From Rahnella laticis (GTDB lineage: Bacteria > Pseudomonadota > Gammaproteobacteria > Enterobacterales > Enterobacteriaceae): 64,000 bases of DNA. Below, piece after piece: positions 10,076 through 18,970 of the stretch (its first letter is position 1; the number at the start of each line of letters is the position of its first letter). The stretch lies in the NCBI RefSeq assembly GCF_015644585.1, contig NZ_JADOBI010000011.1, positions 118,328 through 182,327 on the forward strand. Reading direction: 5' to 3'. The position numbers and the translations under genes are program-made. The notes under the pieces are model-generated. The model was not told the origin of the DNA. It saw only the letters and a list, made by a program, of their open reading frames with translations, and did no database searches.

Positions 10076-10429
10076 TCAGCCCTTATGCGTATTCACCACT
10101 TCCCCGAGACCAGCGCCTTCGAGCTGAATCTGCGGATCGGCGAAGAAATCGATATTGAAATAAGTGTTTTCCGTCAGCAACTCGATACGGTGCCATTTCT
10201 GCGGCGGAGAGATACCAAAAGTTCCGGCCTCAATGATCACTTCCATGTCCGGCTCGGTGGCTTCGGCGTCAGGGAAACCAAAGTACTTCACGACCCCCTG
10301 TATAACCGACAGGCGTCCGTAAACACCGGACTTGGTATTGTGGTGCGTAAACAGTGGTTTAGGCGCGGTTTCTTTGTTCCAGAACGGCGTAGAACGTGTA
10401 TGAATAAAGTTTTGCGGGATACGAAGCAT
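10076..10429 (-). CDS. DUF1971 (TehB N-terminal/YeaR-like) protein
   Basis: 117-aa single-domain cupin-like protein of the YeaR/TehB-N family: RIPQNFIHTRSTPFWNKETAPKPLFTHHNTKSGVYGRLSVIQG, then FGFPD and ISPPQKWHRIELLTENTYFNIDFF. E. coli YeaR is induced by nitrate and NO and repressed by NsrR. Here a near-consensus NsrR operator sits about 70 bp upstream (10500-10522). A GGAG Shine-Dalgarno precedes the ATG. It is the first gene of an operon with the methyltransferase. Confidence 0.83.
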   Translation of the reverse strand: MLRIPQNFIHTRSTPFWNKETAPKPLFTHHNTKSGVYGRLSVIQGVVKYFGFPDAEATEPDMEVIIEAGTFGISPPQKWHRIELLTENTYFNIDFFADPQIQLEGAGLGEVVNTHKG

Positions 10430-10499
10430 CGTTTCTCCTTAATCAAACAATTCAGGGTCTGTCAGTATTAAACCACTTTCAGAAATGTGTTTCCTTAAA

Positions 10500-10522
10500 A
10501 ACATGTATTTATAATGCATGTT
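10500..10522 (-). promoter_or_regulatory. Candidate NsrR operator overlapping the -10 of the DUF1971/methyltransferase operon
   Basis: An 11-1-11 inverted repeat with half-sites AACATGTATTT and TAATGCATGTT. It follows the published NsrR pattern (AAGATGYATTT-N-AAATRCATCTT) at about 20 of 23 positions. Read on the minus strand it contains TATAAA, a plausible -10, about 70 bp before the start codon. NsrR is the [Fe-S] nitric-oxide sensor repressor that controls yeaR and tehB in E. coli. Confidence 0.7.
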
Positions 10523-10793
10523 TTTAGTTTTTGCTGTTATATCAATGTATTATTTTATAAATTGCCCTATGAGACACTTTCCTCAGGCAAAAACATTGAC
10601 GCACAACAGGCGCTTTTATATTGTCAGGTGATGAAAAAATTCCTGCGCGTCACCCAGACAACAACGACCACAACCCTGTTAACGGGTTGTCTGGATGCAG
10701 TGCATTAGAAAAACTTAATCCAACAACCCGCTCGCAATGGCCGGGTTATGATTTTTTCTCCTGGCCAAAATGGCAATTAAAAGGAGAAATACC
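10523..10793. other. Leader region before the isochorismatase-like gene
   Basis: With 10430-10499 and the NsrR site this forms a 364-bp divergent spacer. The part next to the hydrolase gene holds the hairpin-like AACAACGACC...GGGTTGTC segment (about 10660-10690) and a clear Shine-Dalgarno AAGGAGA at 10781-10787. No other gene was recognised. Confidence 0.4.
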
Positions 10794-11336
10794 TTGTCTG
10801 ATCCCCTGATAAAAAAACGTGCATTATTAATTATCGATATGCAGGTCGGCCTGTTTAACGGCCCGGATAAACCCCACGAAGGCGTGCAGGTGCTCGCCAA
10901 TATCAATGGCCTGATTGAAAAAGCCCGCCAGTCACAAATCCCCATTTTTGCTGCACGCCATACCGGGCCCGCAGACTCCCCCTTTGCGCCGGGCACACCA
11001 CTGACACAATTAGTGCCGGAGCTCAAAATTGATGACTCACACGATAAAATTTTCGATAAAACCCGTCCAAGCTGCTTTGCGGGAACCGGGTTAGGAGACT
11101 GGTTGCATCAAAAATCAATTGATGAGCTGGTTATTGCGGGGATGAAGACCGAATTTTGTATCGATACAACCTGCCGTGCGGCAGCCGATCTGGGATTTAG
11201 CCCTGTTCTGATTTCAGATGCGCATACCACGATGGATACGCCCATTTTGCCCGCCCCGGCAATTATTGCTCACCACAACCGGACGCTAAACGGCCCGTTC
11301 GTTAAGCTGATTTCAACCGATGAATATGAATTCTGA
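10794..11336 (+). CDS. Isochorismatase-family cysteine hydrolase (TTG start)
   Basis: 180-aa cytosolic hydrolase of the isochorismatase/nicotinamidase fold. The catalytic triad is Asp15 (LLIIDMQVGLF), Lys89 (FDKTRPSCF) and Cys122 (IAGMKTEFCIDTTCRAA). The upstream in-frame ATG at 10770 has no ribosome site, whereas TTG at 10794 lies 6 nt after a perfect AAGGAGA and gives the family-typical N-terminus SDPLIKKRALLIIDMQ. The TTG start is therefore preferred. The substrate cannot be predicted; it is not entB because no carrier domain is present. The gene stands alone. Confidence 0.82.
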   Translation: MSDPLIKKRALLIIDMQVGLFNGPDKPHEGVQVLANINGLIEKARQSQIPIFAARHTGPADSPFAPGTPLTQLVPELKIDDSHDKIFDKTRPSCFAGTGLGDWLHQKSIDELVIAGMKTEFCIDTTCRAAADLGFSPVLISDAHTTMDTPILPAPAIIAHHNRTLNGPFVKLISTDEYEF

Positions 11337-13042
<1,706 letters not shown>

Positions 13043-13060
13043 TTGTTGTTAGCTTAAATG

Positions 13061-13093
13061 AAGCAGGTTTGGGTGACTCGCCTGAGCCTGCTT
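13061..13093 (+). terminator. Terminator-like hairpin after argG
   Basis: Outer stem AAGCAGG / CCTGCTT with an internal GG-CC extension, 19 nt after the argG stop. The T-run is poor (GATTAAAA). Confidence 0.5.
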
Positions 13094-13270
13094 GATTAAA
13101 ACCAAATTCCCCTCCCTTCGCTTACACTCCAGCATAGTAATCACCTGTTTTTATTCTATTTTCTATTATTTAATCAAATTTTCGACAGGCAAAAGTAACG
13201 TACAGAAAATACGAATAAAAGTGATTGAGTAGTGAATTTTTTGGTAATGACTAGATTTAGAGGAAGAAGC

Positions 13271-13298
13271 TTTTGGAGCGGGTGAAGGGAGTAGAACC
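13271..13298. repeat. att-like duplication of the tRNA-Gly 3' end (distal island boundary)
   Basis: 28 bp matching 15974-16001 at 26 positions. The first 20 bases (13271-13290) are identical and comprise the CCA end, acceptor and T-arm side of tRNA-Gly plus three flanking bases. It has the same orientation as the tRNA copy, which is the signature of integrase-mediated insertion into a tRNA 3' end. Just inside, TTCTATACAC is repeated directly (13349-13358 and 13361-13370), possibly integrase arm sites. Confidence 0.85.
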
Positions 13299-13454
13299 AA
13301 CACAAAAAAAACCATATAAAATGGGAAACCAAGGGTTTTAAAATACAATTCTATACACATTTCTATACACGAATATTTCTGCTTGAATCCTTTTTGTATG
13401 TTTTTTGCACTAATTTATGCACACTGAACTATCTTCTTTCAGACAGGGAAAATG

Positions 13455-13480
13455 AAAAACCCCTACCATTCGGTCAGGGG
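13455..13480 (-). terminator. Intrinsic terminator of the effector-immunity operon
   Basis: On the minus strand: stem CCCCTgACC / GGTaGGGG around a GAAT loop, followed by TTTTTCATTTT. It lies 40 bp beyond the CPCC gene. Confidence 0.8.
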
Positions 13481-13519
13481 CTTGGTGACGTTGGCTTATG
13501 CCTACTTTACTTTCCTGCC

Positions 13520-13696
13520 TTACTTAAAAGCCTCTCGGGCTTCGCTAAGACTCATTTTGTTAGCCCCTCCGCCTCGATTTGGATTTCTTGACTGAAAGGG
13601 ATCATCCTCCCAATTACAGTTCGGGCAGATGTCATGCTCACCTAAAGTTTCAAATACTTTTTCACCACAGCACGGGCACAGGGATTCATCACTCAT
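13520..13696 (-). CDS. CPCC-type cysteine-rich zinc-ribbon-like protein
   Basis: 58-aa protein starting MSDESLCPCCGEKVFETLGE, with five Cys (7, 9, 10, 24, 27) in CPCC and CPNC motifs followed by WEDDPFQSRNPNRGGGANKMSLSEARE. This is the Cys-rich CPCC family, common beside polymorphic toxins. The ATG at 13696 is chosen because it begins the conserved domain and overlaps the end of the immunity gene by 8 bases; a longer in-frame extension adds unrelated residues. It could be a second immunity or accessory protein for the rRNase effector. Function is unproven. Confidence 0.75.
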   Translation of the reverse strand: MSDESLCPCCGEKVFETLGEHDICPNCNWEDDPFQSRNPNRGGGANKMSLSEAREAFK

Positions 13697-13946
13697 TGTT
13701 TTCCCCTGCGGACATCTGGACGATGTAATTATCAGTATCAAAGATTGTGTCAAATAGCTTACTTAGGGATTCGGCCTGCTCCTTATTTACGCTAAAAACA
13801 GCAATGCCATTGATAAAATCCATTTTATCCTCCTCGTTCCATTTCATTATTTTTGCAATAGGCTCTAAATTATGCTCTGGAATATTAACCTCTAAAGCTA
13901 AGTCTTCTGTTTTTTTATCAAACAGATCAATAGTGTAAATAATCAT
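13689..13946 (-). CDS. Putative immunity protein to the E3-type rRNase effector
   Basis: 85-aa acidic protein (18 Asp/Glu against 7 Lys) beginning MIIYTIDLFDKKTEDLALEV and ending IFDTDNYIVQMSAGENNE. The opening DLFDKKTED is reminiscent of the colicin E3 immunity start (WFDKSTED). Size, acidity and a TAATG overlap with the effector stop fit an immunity protein binding a basic nuclease tip. Overall similarity to ImmE3 is low and it may belong to a different small-protein family. The DNA is clearly AT-richer than the effector body. Confidence 0.7.
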   Translation of the reverse strand: MIIYTIDLFDKKTEDLALEVNIPEHNLEPIAKIMKWNEEDKMDFINGIAVFSVNKEQAESLSKLFDTIFDTDNYIVQMSAGENNE

Positions 13947-15448
13947 TATTTTTCTACCTTTCTTGTGGGATCCGCAGGTTTAGTTTGCTTGCCAGTTACG
14001 GGATCAAATTCACCTAAATGATTACGCCCACTTTTATCATAAACTTCAACGGTTCCATGTTGAGAATCCCATTCATAAATTCTGCTTTTTGAGTCTTTCC
14101 AACGATAACGAAGCTTCCCCCCACCCTTTATAGGTGTCTTACTTACCGCTTTTTTGGCGTCTGGGAATGCAGCTAAAGGAGGAGTCCCTTTTGGTGGAGT
14201 ATAATATTTATGGTCATTACTCAGATAAATATAAATCGGCGGCATACCGTGAGGCAGGTTCACCAGGATGTAATCATCAAACGATTTTTCATCCAGGATC
14301 GGCAGTGAGGTTGACGTGCTGCCTACTTCCCCAACGCTTGGTAGCGGCAATACTGTAATAGTCGAGGGTAAATACGGTTCGTCCCGGTTGCCGGTATTGG
14401 CTGGCGCTTTAAACTCCACTTCGTCCGGCGTCCAGACTATCGTTGGCTTATCGGCGCCATCTGCCCAGAACTCATAGTTTCCGGTAAAACGGTTTCGCTC
14501 CATCGAGCGTACACGCACCTGATCCAGACCGCTATGAGCGCCAGTGTGATACGCCACCGGCTTTAAGCGCCCGTAGTTATCATTCACCCACTGAAACCGG
14601 ATACGTGTCGGTGCCGATTTACCCGCCAGCGCTGCCAGTTGGCTATCCGCCAGTATGTCGTCTTCTCCGGCATTCAGTTTGCTGGAATAGAACGTTCCGA
14701 CCACGCCAACCGTGACAGGGTTAACAAACACGGCGCCAGAGCCGATAAAGTGACTCAGCCCGCGCAAGGCGTTCATTCCGGCCGCTGCAAGTTCTGCCCC
14801 GCCGCCAGTTGCCACCGGAATTACCAGCGGCATACCAGCCTGCGCCGGTGCGTCAGGTTTAGCGCCAAACATCCGTTTGTACCAGGGTAAGCCGGTATCC
14901 GGTTTCTGGCTACCGCTGGCTGGTTTACGTTTCGCCGCCTGTGCGTGTTGCACTGGTTCTGGTTTCGCCGTCTCGAGCTGGGCAGGAGTACCAAAAGACA
15001 GATGACCGAAATTATAGTGAGATTCATCTGTCGTGCCCGCGTCGGTGTTACCCGCGCCACGCTCGCCAGATTTTGCAAATACCGGTACAGGGGCAGCCGG
15101 AGGCGCAGGAGGGGAAACCGGCGCGGCGGTTTTTAGTGCTGCGGTCCCGGTTGGCGCGTTCTGGCTAAAAGCCTCACCCGCAGGGGAAACATATTGGGTC
15201 GTGGAGCCAAAAACGACATTGTTCGGGCATCCGCAGAGAACGCGGTCACCGGTCGCCACAAACGCCTTACCATCCTCCGACATATCGAAGACGGTTCCTA
15301 TTATCTGATAAACCCCGCCACACTTGCTGCATGAGGCCATATCCCCCGTGAGTGCCAGCGCCCGGTTACCTTCGTAACATGACGACGACGCAGACAAAAC
15401 CGCCCCATACGTGGTTTTATCTCCCAGACAAACTAATGCTCTAGCCAT
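13946..15448 (-). CDS. PAAR - S-type pyocin - colicin E3-like rRNase effector (probable T6SS toxin)
   Basis: 500 aa in three parts. Residues 1-88 form a PAAR spike domain (MARALVCLGDKTTYGAVL...VATGDRVLCGCPNNVVFGST). A Pro/Ala linker (about 100-205) and a hydrophobic stretch follow. Residues about 280-425 are an S-type pyocin domain ending in FDDYILVNLPHGMPPIYIYL. Residues about 441-500 are a colicin E3-type cytotoxic domain: KLRYRWKDSKSRIYEWDSQHG. The E3 active-site residues are all present with exact spacing: Asp461, His464, Glu468 and Arg496 (E3: 510, 513, 517, 545). E3 cuts 16S rRNA at the decoding site. The PAAR tip implies delivery by a type VI secretion spike; no secretion genes are in the window. 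The gene carries a GAGGG Shine-Dalgarno and is followed directly by the immunity gene. Confidence 0.9.
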   Translation of the reverse strand: MARALVCLGDKTTYGAVLSASSSCYEGNRALALTGDMASCSKCGGVYQIIGTVFDMSEDGKAFVATGDRVLCGCPNNVVFGSTTQYVSPAGEAFSQNAPTGTAALKTAAPVSPPAPPAAPVPVFAKSGERGAGNTDAGTTDESHYNFGHLSFGTPAQLETAKPEPVQHAQAAKRKPASGSQKPDTGLPWYKRMFGAKPDAPAQAGMPLVIPVATGGGAELAAAGMNALRGLSHFIGSGAVFVNPVTVGVVGTFYSSKLNAGEDDILADSQLAALAGKSAPTRIRFQWVNDNYGRLKPVAYHTGAHSGLDQVRVRSMERNRFTGNYEFWADGADKPTIVWTPDEVEFKAPANTGNRDEPYLPSTITVLPLPSVGEVGSTSTSLPILDEKSFDDYILVNLPHGMPPIYIYLSNDHKYYTPPKGTPPLAAFPDAKKAVSKTPIKGGGKLRYRWKDSKSRIYEWDSQHGTVEVYDKSGRNHLGEFDPVTGKQTKPADPTRKVEK

Positions 15449-15697
15449 AATCCCTCATGAAACCAATGGATAAGAGCGGCTATCTTATAGTCATGAATTC
15501 TTAAGCCAAATTTTTTAGCCAATAAGAGCCACGCATTTAGTATTTTGGGATTTTTCATCTTCAAGCTCTGAATTCAGTTCAGGGCTAAAAATGGCGATAG
15601 CCGAGGGTAAGTAACAGAAGGCGTGAACGGTTAAGCGCTTAAACTTCGCTTGAATCGTTGAGGGCACCAGGCACCGCCAGCGCATGATGAACAACGA
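15449..15697. other. Spacer upstream of the effector operon
   Basis: About 250 bp between the effector start and the integrase remnant. Moderately AT-rich, it presumably holds the effector promoter. No reading frame or RNA was recognised. Confidence 0.4.
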
Positions 15698-15778
15698 TCA
15701 CGTCACCGCCATTAGGGCCGAGGCGCAACCGCTCTGTTTCGGCTTGGAAGTCTCTACCTGTCTGGCGTTGAGTTTCAT
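15698..15778 (-). pseudogene. Remnant of a tyrosine integrase N-terminus
   Basis: On the minus strand an ATG at 15778 opens MKLNARQVETSKPKQSG, the characteristic first residues of P4/IntS-type tyrosine integrases. The frame then drifts (CASALMAVT) and stops at 15698. A neighbouring frame gives RLRLGPNGGD, resembling the following integrase segment RLADGGG, so at least one frameshift occurred and the rest of the gene is gone. Its position beside the tRNA, pointing into the island, is where such integrases lie. Confidence 0.72.
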
Positions 15779-15780
15779 TT

Positions 15781-15862
15781 GGGGGTATCTCGTGGGGAAA
15801 GCATCGCTCTGCTGGGGGTATTTTTACAGGGTGAACAACCTGATACCCCCATATATACCCCC
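15781..15862. repeat. Four GGGGGTAT motifs (candidate integrase arm-type sites)
   Basis: Two forward copies (15781-15788, 15814-15821) and two inverted copies (15843-15850, 15855-15862) lie between the integrase remnant and the tRNA. Clustered short repeats just upstream of an integrase gene are typical of arm-type binding and autoregulatory sites. Confidence 0.65.
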
Positions 15863-15976
15863 AGACAAGGGTAGATTTCAATAGATAGCAGAGGACAAGG
15901 CTAGAGCGATAAAGTGGCTTAAGGCGCGTATTTACTGGGTTTAGAGGACTTTCTGAGATACTGCTGGAGGAGATTT

Positions 15977-16050
15977 TGGAGCGGGTGAAGGGAATCGAAC
16001 CCTCGTATGCAGCTTGGGAAGCTGCCGTTCTACCATTGAACTACACCCGC
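15977..16050 (-). tRNA. glyU: tRNA-Gly (anticodon CCC)
   Basis: 74-nt cloverleaf on the minus strand closely matching E. coli glyU. It starts GCGGGTGTAGTTCAATGGTA and has the anticodon arm GCAGCTTCCCAAGCTGC with loop CTTCCCAAG (anticodon CCC), the T-arm GAGGGTTCGATTCCCTT and an encoded CCA end. The acceptor pairs GCGGGTG/CACCCGC. It decodes GGG. Its 3' end is the island attachment site. Confidence 0.96.
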
Positions 16051-16067
16051 TAAGGTGTGCGACTGGC

Positions 16068-16095
16068 ATTATAACCGGTTACGACGGCGGAGCAA
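16068..16095 (-). promoter_or_regulatory. Sigma-70 promoter of tRNA-Gly
   Basis: On the minus strand TTGCTC (16095-16090) and a perfect TATAAT (16073-16068) are spaced 16 bp apart. A GC-containing discriminator typical of stable-RNA genes follows, about 18 bp from the tRNA 5' end. Confidence 0.85.
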
Positions 16096-16158
16096 GGCGT
16101 GATTGCGGATAAGCGCTGGAGTTTTAAGCAGTTAGCATCTGGCGTGATCTCAGACACG

Positions 16159-16183
16159 AAAAAGGGCGCCGGAGCGCCCTTTG
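16159..16183 (-). terminator. Intrinsic terminator of prfB-lysS
   Basis: Minus strand: GGGCGC-TCCG-GCGCCC stem-loop followed by TTTTTC, starting about 20 bp after the lysS stop. Confidence 0.92.
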
Positions 16184-16199
16184 TTGTTTCCGGCGAAGC

Positions 16200-17732
16200 T
16201 TATTTTTGCGTTTGTGGACGCATTGCCGGGAACAGGATCACGTCGCGGATGGTGTGGCTGTTCGTGAACAACATCACCATACGGTCGATACCGATGCCCA
16301 GACCCGCAGTCGGTGGCAGGCCGTGTTCCAGCGCTGTCAAGTAGTCTTCGTCATAGAACATCGCTTCGTCATCACCTGCATCTTTCGCAGAAACCTGGTC
16401 AGCAAAGCGCTGCGCCTGGTCTTCTGCGTCATTCAGCTCGGAGAAGCCGTTACCGATTTCACGACCACCGATGAAGAATTCGAAACGGTCAGTGATTTCA
16501 GGGTTTTCATCATTACGGCGCGCCAGCGGAGAAACTTCTGCCGGGTATTCAGTAATAAAGGTTGGCTGAATCAGCTGAGCTTCGGCGGTTTCTTCGAAGA
16601 TCTCAGTCACGATACGGCCCAGACCCCAGCTTTTCTCGATTTTGATACCGATAGATTCTGCAATCGCGGTCGCTTTCGCCAGGTCGTCGAGATCGGCGAC
16701 GTTGGTTTCAGGACGGTATTTGCAGATAGCTTCACGCATGGTCAGCTTGGCGAAAGGCTTACCGAAATCGAACACCTGATCACCATAAGGAACTTCAGTT
16801 TTTCCGTCGAACACTTGCTCAGCAAGCGTGCGGAACAGGGTTTCGGTCAACACGATCAGGTCTTTGTAATCCGCGTACGCCATGTAGAGTTCCATCATGG
16901 TGAACTCAGGGTTGTGACGCGGAGAAACGCCTTCGTTGCGGAAGTTACGGTTGATTTCGAATACGCGATCAAAACCACCGACAACCAGACGTTTCAGATA
17001 CAGTTCCGGCGCGATACGCAGGTACATATCGATATCAAGTGCATTGTGGTGCGTGATGAACGGACGCGCCGCTGCACCGCCAGGGATCACCTGCATCATC
17101 GGGGTTTCGACTTCCATGAAGCCGTTTTCCACCATGAAGCTGCGGATACCAGACATGATCTGAGAACGGATCTTGAAGGTTTTACGGGAATCGTCGTTGG
17201 CGATCAGATCTAAATAACGCTGACGGTAACGCGCTTCCTGATCCTGCAAACCGTGGAATTTATCCGGCAACGGACGCAGCGCTTTGGTCAGCAAACGCAG
17301 TTCGGAACAGTGGATCGACAGCTCGCCGGTCTTGGTTTTGAACAGTTTACCGGTCGCGCCCAGAATATCGCCCAGATCCCATTTTTTGAATTGCTCGTTG
17401 TAGATGCCTTCCGCGAGGTCATCACGCGCAACGTAAAGCTGGATACGGCCGCCGACATCTTGCAGGGTCACGAAAGACGCCTTGCCCATGATACGGCGGG
17501 TCATCATACGGCCACCCACGGTGACTTCGACGTTTAAGGCTTCCAGTTCTTCGTTGGTCTTCTCGCCGTATTTCGCATGCAGTTCATCAGAAATGCTGTC
17601 ACGACGGAAATCGTTAGGGAAAGCGATACCGGATTCGCGCAGTAAAGCCAGCTTCTCACGACGCGCTTTCAGCTCGTTATTAAGATCTGGTACGTTTTCT
17701 GCGCCTTGAGCGGCTTGTTGTTGTTCAGACAT
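16200..17732 (-). CDS. lysS: Lysyl-tRNA synthetase (class II)
   Basis: 510-aa class IIb aminoacyl-tRNA synthetase charging tRNA-Lys. An N-terminal OB-fold anticodon-binding domain (about 60-155, [23 protein letters not shown]) is followed by the catalytic core with motif 2 ([20 protein letters not shown]) and motif 3 ([12 protein letters not shown]). It starts 9 bases after prfB, the same prfB-lysS operon as in E. coli, and ends at a strong terminator. Confidence 0.98.
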   Translation of the reverse strand: MSEQQQAAQGAENVPDLNNELKARREKLALLRESGIAFPNDFRRDSISDELHAKYGEKTNEELEALNVEVTVGGRMMTRRIMGKASFVTLQDVGGRIQLYVARDDLAEGIYNEQFKKWDLGDILGATGKLFKTKTGELSIHCSELRLLTKALRPLPDKFHGLQDQEARYRQRYLDLIANDDSRKTFKIRSQIMSGIRSFMVENGFMEVETPMMQVIPGGAAARPFITHHNALDIDMYLRIAPELYLKRLVVGGFDRVFEINRNFRNEGVSPRHNPEFTMMELYMAYADYKDLIVLTETLFRTLAEQVFDGKTEVPYGDQVFDFGKPFAKLTMREAICKYRPETNVADLDDLAKATAIAESIGIKIEKSWGLGRIVTEIFEETAEAQLIQPTFITEYPAEVSPLARRNDENPEITDRFEFFIGGREIGNGFSELNDAEDQAQRFADQVSAKDAGDDEAMFYDEDYLTALEHGLPPTAGLGIGIDRMVMLFTNSHTIRDVILFPAMRPQTQK

Positions 17733-17741
17733 GTTGGTTCC

Positions 17742-18840
17742 TTATAACCCGGCTTTCAAACTGGCTTCGATGAATTTATCCAGGTCGCCATCCAACACGG
17801 CCTGCGTATTTCGTGTTTCGACGCCCGTACGCAAATCTTTAATTCGGGAATCATCCAGCACGTAAGAACGAATCTGGCTGCCCCAGCCGATGTCAGACTT
17901 GTTGTCTTCCAGCTGCTGTTTATCCGCATTTTTCTTTTGCATCTCATACTCATAAAGCTTCGCTTTCATCTGCTTCATGGCCTGATCTTTGTTTTTATGC
18001 TGGGAGCGGTCGTTCTGACACTGAGTCACAATGTTGGTCGGAAGGTGGGTAATACGTACCGCAGATTCCGTTTTGTTGACGTGCTGACCACCCGCGCCGG
18101 ACGCGCGGTATACGTCGATACGCAGGTCTGCCGGGTTAATTTCGATGGCGATGTCATCGTCCACTTCCGGATACACAAACGCGGAACTGAAAGAGGTGTG
18201 ACGACGGCCACCGGAGTCAAACGGGCTCTTACGCACCAGGCGGTGAACGCCGGTTTCAGTACGCAGCCAGCCAAACGCATAGTCGCCGATAATTTTGATG
18301 GTCGCGGATTTCAGGCCTGCGACTTCGCCGTCAGACTCTTCAATCACTTCCGTTTTGAAGCCCTTGGCTTCAGCCCAGCGTAAATACATACGCAGCAGCA
18401 TGCTTGCCCAGTCCTGCGCTTCCGTACCGCCGGAACCCGCCTGAATGTCGAGATAGCAACTGGCGCTGTCGTATTCGCCGGAGAACATGCGACGGAATTC
18501 AAGCTGTTCCAGCTTGCCGGTCAGCACATCGAGTTCAGCGATGGTTTCGTTGAAAGTGTCTTCATCGTCGGCTTCAACCGCCAGTTCCAGCAGGCCGGTC
18601 ACATCTTCGGCACCCTGCAACAACTCATCGATGGTTTCAACGATAGCTTCCAGAGAGGAACGTTCTTTACCCAGCGCCTGTGCACGTTCAGGTTCGTTCC
18701 AGACGTCCGGCTGTTCCAGCTCGGCGTTTACTTCTTCGAGGCGTTCTTTCTTGGCATCATAGTCAAAGATACCCCCGAAGAACGACTGTCCGCTCGGACA
18801 GGTCCTGAATGCGGTTTTTAACCGGATTAATTTCAAACAT
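17742..18840 (-). CDS. prfB: Peptide chain release factor 2, programmed +1 frameshift
   Basis: RF2 recognises UGA and UAA stops. The zero-frame start is ATG at 18840 ([25 protein letters not shown]), reaching CTT TGA C at 18768-18762. Translation must skip T18765 to continue as [32 protein letters not shown]. An internal Shine-Dalgarno-like GGGGG lies just before the shift site, as in E. coli. The joined product is 365 aa (18840-18766 plus 18764-17742). The GGQ loop ([18 protein letters not shown]) contacts the peptidyl-transferase centre; the SPF stop-recognition tripeptide is in [14 protein letters not shown] at the shift point makes synthesis autoregulated by RF2 level. Confidence 0.97.
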
Positions 18841-18970
18841 GATTTTTCGCGTCTTACGTTAGATTCGGAGTTGGCCCAATGCCATTCGAACCGCCGATTC
18901 TAACGGAATTAGCGGTCTTTTTATAGCAACGAGCCGTTTTTTTGCAGGGTTTATTCGGGATGAAAACCGC

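Larger units (their letters stand above)
13271..16001. mobile_element. Remnant genomic island in tRNA-Gly carrying a PAAR-colicin E3-type effector module
   Basis: About 2.7 kb bounded by the direct repeat 13271-13298 and the tRNA-Gly copy at 15974-16001. It sits on the 3' side of the tRNA as integrative elements do. Cargo is a minus-strand operon of PAAR effector, immunity and CPCC protein. A dead integrase start and four GGGGGTAT arm-type repeats lie next to the tRNA. The lack of an intact integrase indicates the element is no longer self-mobile. In E. coli lysS is not flanked by such an insertion. Confidence 0.8.

Noticed and set aside
13394..13591. Short plus-strand frame at the island's left edge
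   Set aside because: Overlaps the terminator and the CPCC gene on the other strand and has no ribosome site.
15639..15884. Overlapping open frames on both strands near the tRNA
   Set aside because: Neither reads as an intact protein. The region is better explained as integrase debris plus arm-type repeats.
16206..17213. 335-codon open frame opposite lysS
   Set aside because: Entirely antisense to the well-conserved lysS gene. Its length comes from the codon bias of the real gene.
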